Source: DATFML01 sp964571225 (GTDB lineage Bacteria > Pseudomonadota > Gammaproteobacteria > DATFLG01). Taken from it: DNA of 18,786 bases. The notes beneath the pieces were generated by a model. It was not told the origin of the DNA. It did not search any database and was given only the letters and a program-made list of their open reading frames with translations. The stretch spans positions 1 through 18,786 of the forward strand of contig CAZNBB010000076.1 of NCBI GenBank assembly GCA_964571225.1. Reading direction: 5' to 3'. This document shows, piece by piece, positions 15,282 to 18,786 of the stretch; within the stretch, counting starts at the first letter, position 1; each line of letters starts with the position of its first letter. The position numbers were made by a program, and so were the translations under genes.

Positions 15282-16367
15282 CTAGTATACCACTTCGCGT
15301 ATGTCGCCGTGTTCCACGTGAAACATGCGATGCTCCGACCAGTTGTCCGTGGATAAGGCGCTGGCGTCAATGGCCGTTACCATGACTTGTCCCCCGATCT
15401 CGGAGAGTTCCCCCATCACCCGATCGCGATGGCCGCGGTCCAGCTCTGCCGCAAGATCGTCCACCAGATAGCAGCAACTGCGGCCGGTCGCGCCGGTGAA
15501 GTGCCGGCCCTGGGCCAGCAACAGGGCAATGGCCAGTTGCTTTTGCTGGCCCCGGGAGACCCGTTCAGCAGCCGGTTGATCGTCCCACTTGATTGCCAGA
15601 TCGGCCCGATGGGGACCGTATCGGGTGTAACCCTGACCGCGGTCGCGCTCCAGCCCGGCTTCCAGCGCTTCCGTCAGGGTGACTTTCTGGGGCCAACCGG
15701 GCTGATACTGGAAACCCACTTCGGCTGCAGCCAACAGTCGCTGGACGGTGGCCTGGGCGACGGAACCGAACGTGTCCAGATAGGACTGGCGCAGCATATG
15801 GACCCGCTCGGCAGTCTCCACCAACTCCCGGTCCCAGGCGGTAATGGCCTTGGCAGCCTGGCGGGCGCGGAGGGCGGCGTTGCGCTGGCGCAGCACCTGC
15901 CGGTACCGCTGCCATGCGGCCAGGTAACGAGGTTCCACGTGGAACACTCCCCAATCCAGGAACCGACGACGGTATTGGGGCCCGGCATCCAGCAGATGAT
16001 GGCTGTCCGGATTGACCACCAACATCGGTAGGCGGGCGGCCAGTACGGACAGGCTCTGCACCGGCTCCCCGCCCAGTCGGGCCCGCATTTCCGCACCCCA
16101 CCGTTCGATTCCCACCACCGTTTGCGCCACGTTGCCTTCAGCGGCCAGAGTCCCCACCACCCGGCAGTGCTCCGTGCCTTCCCGGATCAGCCGTTCGCTA
16201 TGGCGGGTACGAAATGACCGACCGTGGCCAAGGAAGTAGCAGGCTTCCAGAAAGCTGGTCTTTCCGGAAGCGTTCTCTCCGACGATGAGGTTCAGGCGCG
16301 GCGACGGCGCCAGAGTGGCGGCGACCAGGTTACGAAAATCCCTGATCTCCAGCGAGAGGAAGGCCAT
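15282..16367 (-). CDS. recF: DNA replication and repair protein RecF
   Basis: RecF is an SMC-like ATPase that loads RecA at gaps with RecO and RecR. The protein has 361 residues. Walker A is GENASGKT (30-37), the Q-loop region is EACYFLGHGRSFRT, the ABC-type signature is SRGQQKQLAIALLLAQ (271-286), and Walker B is CYLVDDLAAELD. ATG 16367 gives the family start MAFLSLEIRDFRNL. Two parS sites lie inside the gene and impose the peptides FHVEP (142-146) and MFHVEH (348-353). The gene is 69 bp after dnaN. It probably also acts as the carrier of centromere DNA in this genome. Confidence 0.98.
   Translation of the reverse strand: MAFLSLEIRDFRNLVAATLAPSPRLNLIVGENASGKTSFLEACYFLGHGRSFRTRHSERLIREGTEHCRVVGTLAAEGNVAQTVVGIERWGAEMRARLGGEPVQSLSVLAARLPMLVVNPDSHHLLDAGPQYRRRFLDWGVFHVEPRYLAAWQRYRQVLRQRNAALRARQAAKAITAWDRELVETAERVHMLRQSYLDTFGSVAQATVQRLLAAAEVGFQYQPGWPQKVTLTEALEAGLERDRGQGYTRYGPHRADLAIKWDDQPAAERVSRGQQKQLAIALLLAQGRHFTGATGRSCCYLVDDLAAELDRGHRDRVMGELSEIGGQVMVTAIDASALSTDNWSEHRMFHVEHGDIREVVY
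15310..15325. promoter_or_regulatory. parS site 1 (ParB-binding), 3' end of recF
   Basis: TGTTCCACGTGAAACA fits the bacterial parS consensus TGTTNCACGTGAAACA in all specified positions. ParB binds parS and spreads, and ParA then segregates the origin. The site encodes residues just before the RecF C-terminus. Its place a few kb from dnaA is typical of parS. Confidence 0.88.
15931..15946. promoter_or_regulatory. parS site 2 (ParB-binding), inside recF
   Basis: GGTTCCACGTGGAACA contains the perfect 14-bp palindrome GTTCCACGTGGAAC (15932-15945), the form used by Pseudomonas ParB. It lies about 620 bp from parS site 1. Two sites in one gene would give a compact ParB loading zone. Confidence 0.88.
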
Positions 16368-16436
16368 GGTCTGAGGAACCCAGCGGGGGAGCCTTCGCCT
16401 GCCCGGGCGTCTACCCCGTATCCCGCCCCATGCGGG

Positions 16437-17540
16437 CTACAGCCGCATCGGCATGATGACGTATTTACACGGGTAAGACCCGGCCGGCTCCTGAATCAGA
16501 CAGCTGCTGTTCGCATCCCGGAACGTGACCTGCACCTGCTGGCCGCTGATCGCCCCCAGCGCCTCCAGCAGGTAAGTCACATTGAAGCCGATCTCCAGGG
16601 CTTCCCCCTGATAGTCCACTTCCAACTCTTCTTCGGCTTCCTCCTGTTCCGGGTTGTGCGCCTGAATGCGCAACACCCCGTCCTCCATATTCAGGCGTAC
16701 ACCGCGGTATTTCTCGTTGGAAAGAATCGACGTACGGGCGAGGGCCTGGCGCAGCAGTTCCCGCTCGGCCACCAGTTCCTTGTCGCCGCCTTCCGGTACC
16801 ACTCGATCGTAGTCCGGAAAACGCCCGTCGATGAGCTTGGAGGTGAACCGGATATCGGGCACATTGACGCGAATGTGGTTGCTGCCGATGGCCACCTCGG
16901 CGGGTTCCTTGCTGTCGTCCAGGATGCGCATCAGCTCCTGCACGCCCTTGCGGGGCACGATCACCGGTTGACCGGTCTCCGCAGGTACCGCCGCCGCCAT
17001 ATCGCACATGGCCAGGCGATGACCGTCGGTCGCCACCGCCCGCAGCTTCCCTTCCAAGGGCTCGAACAGCAGCCCGTTGAGGTAATAGCGCACATCCTGC
17101 TGGGCCATCGCGAAGTGGGTGCGTTCGATGACTTCCCGCAGATCCTGCTGGGGCAGGGAAAAATTCAGGGTGCTGCGCACATCCTCCACCACCGGAAATT
17201 CCGAGGCGGGCAGCGTCGCCAGTGTGAACCGACTGCGGCCCGAACGCACTGTGGCCCGTTCCTGATCCACCGTCACTTCCACCATCGCCTGCTCCGGCAA
17301 CGTCCGGCAGATGTCCAGAATCTTGCGGGCCGGCAGGGTGATCTCTCCCGGTTCCTTCACAGCCACCGCCGTCTTCGCCTGCAGTTCCACCTCCAGGTCC
17401 GTGGCGGTGAAAGTGATATCGTCGGCACCGGCATTCACCAGGATATTTCCGAGAACAGGCAATGTCTGACGCCGTTCCACCACGCCTACGATCTGCTGTA
17501 GGGGTTTCAACAACGCTTCACGCTGGATCTCAAATTTCAT
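16437..17540 (-). CDS. dnaN: DNA polymerase III beta subunit (sliding clamp)
   Basis: The ring-shaped dimer tethers polymerase III to DNA and serves as a hub for repair factors. It has 367 residues, the usual clamp length, in three repeated clamp folds. Landmarks are MKFEIQREALLKPLQQIVGVVERRQTLPVLGNIL at the start, VATDGHRLAM in the second domain, and the C-terminal YVIMPMRL, the hydrophobic tail that lines the partner-binding groove. ATG 17540 follows AAAGG at about 6-7 nt. A perfect AT-rich dyad lies 14-37 bp upstream of it. It follows dnaA after a 211-bp spacer with DnaA boxes. Confidence 0.99.
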   Translation of the reverse strand: MKFEIQREALLKPLQQIVGVVERRQTLPVLGNILVNAGADDITFTATDLEVELQAKTAVAVKEPGEITLPARKILDICRTLPEQAMVEVTVDQERATVRSGRSRFTLATLPASEFPVVEDVRSTLNFSLPQQDLREVIERTHFAMAQQDVRYYLNGLLFEPLEGKLRAVATDGHRLAMCDMAAAVPAETGQPVIVPRKGVQELMRILDDSKEPAEVAIGSNHIRVNVPDIRFTSKLIDGRFPDYDRVVPEGGDKELVAERELLRQALARTSILSNEKYRGVRLNMEDGVLRIQAHNPEQEEAEEELEVDYQGEALEIGFNVTYLLEALGAISGQQVQVTFRDANSSCLIQEPAGSYPCKYVIMPMRL

Positions 17541-17554
17541 GGGCGGCCTTTATC

Positions 17555-17577
17555 AATAATTCTTATTTAGAATTATT
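17555..17577. repeat. Perfect AT-rich inverted repeat upstream of dnaN
   Basis: AATAATTCT (17555-17563) and AGAATTATT (17569-17577) flank a 5-nt loop. It ends 14 bp before the dnaN ATG, adjacent to its ribosome-binding site. On the minus strand there is no T-run after the stem, so it does not look like a standard terminator. It could be an operator, an mRNA hairpin or part of a DNA unwinding region. Confidence 0.6.
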
Positions 17578-17608
17578 TGCTCTTATGACTGTTACGGTCG
17601 AAGAATTC

Positions 17609-17617
17609 TGTGCATAA
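17609..17617 (-). promoter_or_regulatory. DnaA box (TTATGCACA)
   Basis: Minus-strand TTATGCACA fits the TTATNCACA DnaA-box consensus. It lies in the AT-rich part of the dnaA-dnaN spacer. Confidence 0.65.
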
Positions 17618-17685
17618 CCAATATTTAAGCTATAAAATCAGAAACTTGTGGTATATACAACCCCTGGTACAGGTCCCGGATAGCC

Positions 17686-17694
17686 TGTGGATTA
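17686..17694 (-). promoter_or_regulatory. DnaA-box-like site (TAATCCACA)
   Basis: Minus-strand TAATCCACA differs from the perfect box TTATCCACA at one position. It is supported mainly by its two neighbours. Confidence 0.5.
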
Positions 17695-17731
17695 ACTGTG
17701 GAGGGTTGGGGACAAATCCCGTCCCTAAATC

Positions 17732-17740
17732 TTATCCACA
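17732..17740 (+). promoter_or_regulatory. Perfect DnaA box (TTATCCACA)
   Basis: TTATCCACA is identical to the high-affinity E. coli R1/R4 box. It lies 11 bp from the dnaA stop codon and is inverted relative to the other two boxes. Confidence 0.75.
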
Positions 17741-17751
17741 GCTTTCACACA

Positions 17752-18786
17752 TCATGTGGTCAGCGTTCTCAACAGGTTGTAATAGTCCTCTTTGATCCGC
17801 ATGTCCGCTTCCTTCAGCTCCGCCACCTTCCGGCAGGCATGCAGCACCGTGGTGTGGTCGCGCCCGCCGAACGCGTCTCCAATCTCTGGGAGGCTGTGGC
17901 TGGTCAACTCTTTTGCCAGCGCCATGGCCAGTTGCCGCGGACGGGTGATGGAGCGGCTGCGCCGGGCCGACAGCAGGTCCGCGACCCGGATCTTGTAGTA
18001 CTCGGCCACGGTCTTCTGGATATTGTCGATAGACACCAGCTTGTCCTGCAATGCCAGCAGGTCCCGCAGCGCTTCCTTCACGAACTCCAGGGTAATGGGT
18101 TTACCGGTGAACCGTGAGCTTGCAATGACCCGCCGCAGCGCACCCTCGAGCTCGCGGATATTGGACTGAATCCGTTTGGCGATGAAGAAGGCCACCTCGC
18201 TGGGCATCTCCAACTGGGCCTGGCTGGCCTTGCTCATCAGGATGGCCACCCGGGTTTCCAGTTCGGGCGGCTCGATGGCCACGGTCAGGCCCCAGCCGAA
18301 GCGCGATTTGAGGCGCTCTTCCAGGCCGTCCACTTCCTTGGGATACCGGTCGCAGGTCAGGATGACCTGCTGCTGTCCCTCCAGCAGGGCGTTGAAGGTA
18401 TGGAAGAACTCCTCCTGGGAGCGTTCCTTGCCGGCGAAGAATTGGATGTCGTCGATGAGCAGCGCATCCACGGAGCGGTAGAAGCGCTTGAATTCATTAA
18501 TGGCATTATGCTGAAGGGCTTTCACCATATCGGCCACGAAACGTTCCGAATGCAGATAAACGACCCGCGCATTGGGCTTGCGTTCCAGCATCAGGTTGCC
18601 GACGGCATGCATCAGATGGGTCTTGCCCAGCCCCACACCGCCATAAATGAACAACGGGTTGTAGGCCCCGCCGGGGTTTTCCCCTACCTGTATGGAAGCC
18701 GCCTTGGCCAGCTGGTTGGACTTGCCCTCCACGAACGTCTCGAAGGTGAAGGTGCGATTGAGGCTGCTGTTGGTGGCCTCCGCCGG
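17752..18786 (-). CDS. dnaA: Chromosomal replication initiator DnaA (partial, N-terminus outside window)
   Basis: DnaA-ATP opens the origin and also regulates transcription. The visible 344 codons run in frame from the window end (PAEATNSSLNRTFTFETF...) to the stop; there is no start codon here, and the in-frame GTG at 18732 is internal. Domain III begins at once with the conserved TFTFETFVEGKSNQLA and has Walker A GGVGLGKTH, Walker B LLIDDIQFF and sensor motifs near ILTCDRYPKEVDGLEERLKSRFGWGL. Domain IV has the DNA-binding signature RPRQLAMALAKELTSHSLPEIGDAFGGRDHTTVLHA. The C-terminus is RTLTT. The missing part is domain I, most of domain II and the promoter. It is the first gene of dnaA-dnaN-recF-gyrB. 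Confidence 0.99.
   Translation of the reverse strand, partial: PAEATNSSLNRTFTFETFVEGKSNQLAKAASIQVGENPGGAYNPLFIYGGVGLGKTHLMHAVGNLMLERKPNARVVYLHSERFVADMVKALQHNAINEFKRFYRSVDALLIDDIQFFAGKERSQEEFFHTFNALLEGQQQVILTCDRYPKEVDGLEERLKSRFGWGLTVAIEPPELETRVAILMSKASQAQLEMPSEVAFFIAKRIQSNIRELEGALRRVIASSRFTGKPITLEFVKEALRDLLALQDKLVSIDNIQKTVAEYYKIRVADLLSARRSRSITRPRQLAMALAKELTSHSLPEIGDAFGGRDHTTVLHACRKVAELKEADMRIKEDYYNLLRTLTT

Larger units (their letters stand above)
17541..17751. other. dnaA-dnaN spacer; candidate origin or DnaA-regulated region
   Basis: The 211-bp spacer is much more AT-rich than its neighbours, especially 17552-17660. It carries a perfect DnaA box (17732-17740), a second consensus-type box (17609-17617), a one-mismatch box (17686-17694) and a 9-bp AT dyad (17555-17577). 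Small inverted repeats lie at 17663-17673 (CCTG/CAGG) and 17709-17725 (GGGAC/GTCCC). The main oriC may be upstream of dnaA, beyond the window, as in many gammaproteobacteria. This spacer could be a second origin element or a dnaN control region. Confidence 0.5.

Noticed and set aside
15348..15356. TTATCCACG on the minus strand as a DnaA box in recF
   Set aside because: It is a single site with one mismatch, within coding DNA, and not clustered with other boxes.
18732..18732. GTG as the dnaA start
   Set aside because: The conserved TFTFETF segment lies upstream in the same frame, so the codon is internal and the real start lies outside the window.

Overview
The window is core chromosomal DNA from a GC-rich gammaproteobacterium. 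Gene order and protein sequences suggest a member of the Chromatiales/Ectothiorhodospiraceae or a relative, but the sequence alone does not fix the taxon. The right half is a replication-origin neighbourhood. On the minus strand lie dnaA (5' end outside the window), dnaN, recF and gyrB. Facing them on the plus strand are glyQ, glyS, a MazG-like pyrophosphohydrolase gene, gmhB and an acyltransferase gene. A very similar order is known next to the Pseudomonas origin. The dnaA-dnaN spacer carries DnaA boxes and AT-rich DNA. Two near-perfect parS (ParB-binding) sites lie inside recF, so the segment probably also organises the chromosome centromere.

The left part (1-4250) is a nitrogen-control locus on the minus strand: glnA, a small secreted DUF4124 protein gene, ntrB, and the first two-fifths or so of ntrC. 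It has readable control sites: a sigma-54 promoter and an upstream NtrC-type dyad before glnA, a terminator after glnA, and a second NtrC-type dyad before ntrB with a TATAAT hexamer inside it. Together these suggest nitrogen-activated glnA and autoregulated ntrBC.

The middle (4279-7552, minus strand) is the least ordinary part. It holds a cation-diffusion-facilitator transporter, then a translationally coupled pair: a PP-loop ATPase resembling tRNA-thiolation enzymes and a TusA-type sulfur carrier. Further right is an uncharacterised 189-residue protein transcribed divergently from glyQ. The PP-loop/TusA pair is the best candidate here for a poorly described system, probably a sulfur relay to RNA.

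No rRNA, tRNA, CRISPR array, insertion sequence or phage gene was seen. One REP-like palindrome lies in the largest gene-free gap (11150-11479). Many long antisense ORFs are high-GC shadows and were left out.
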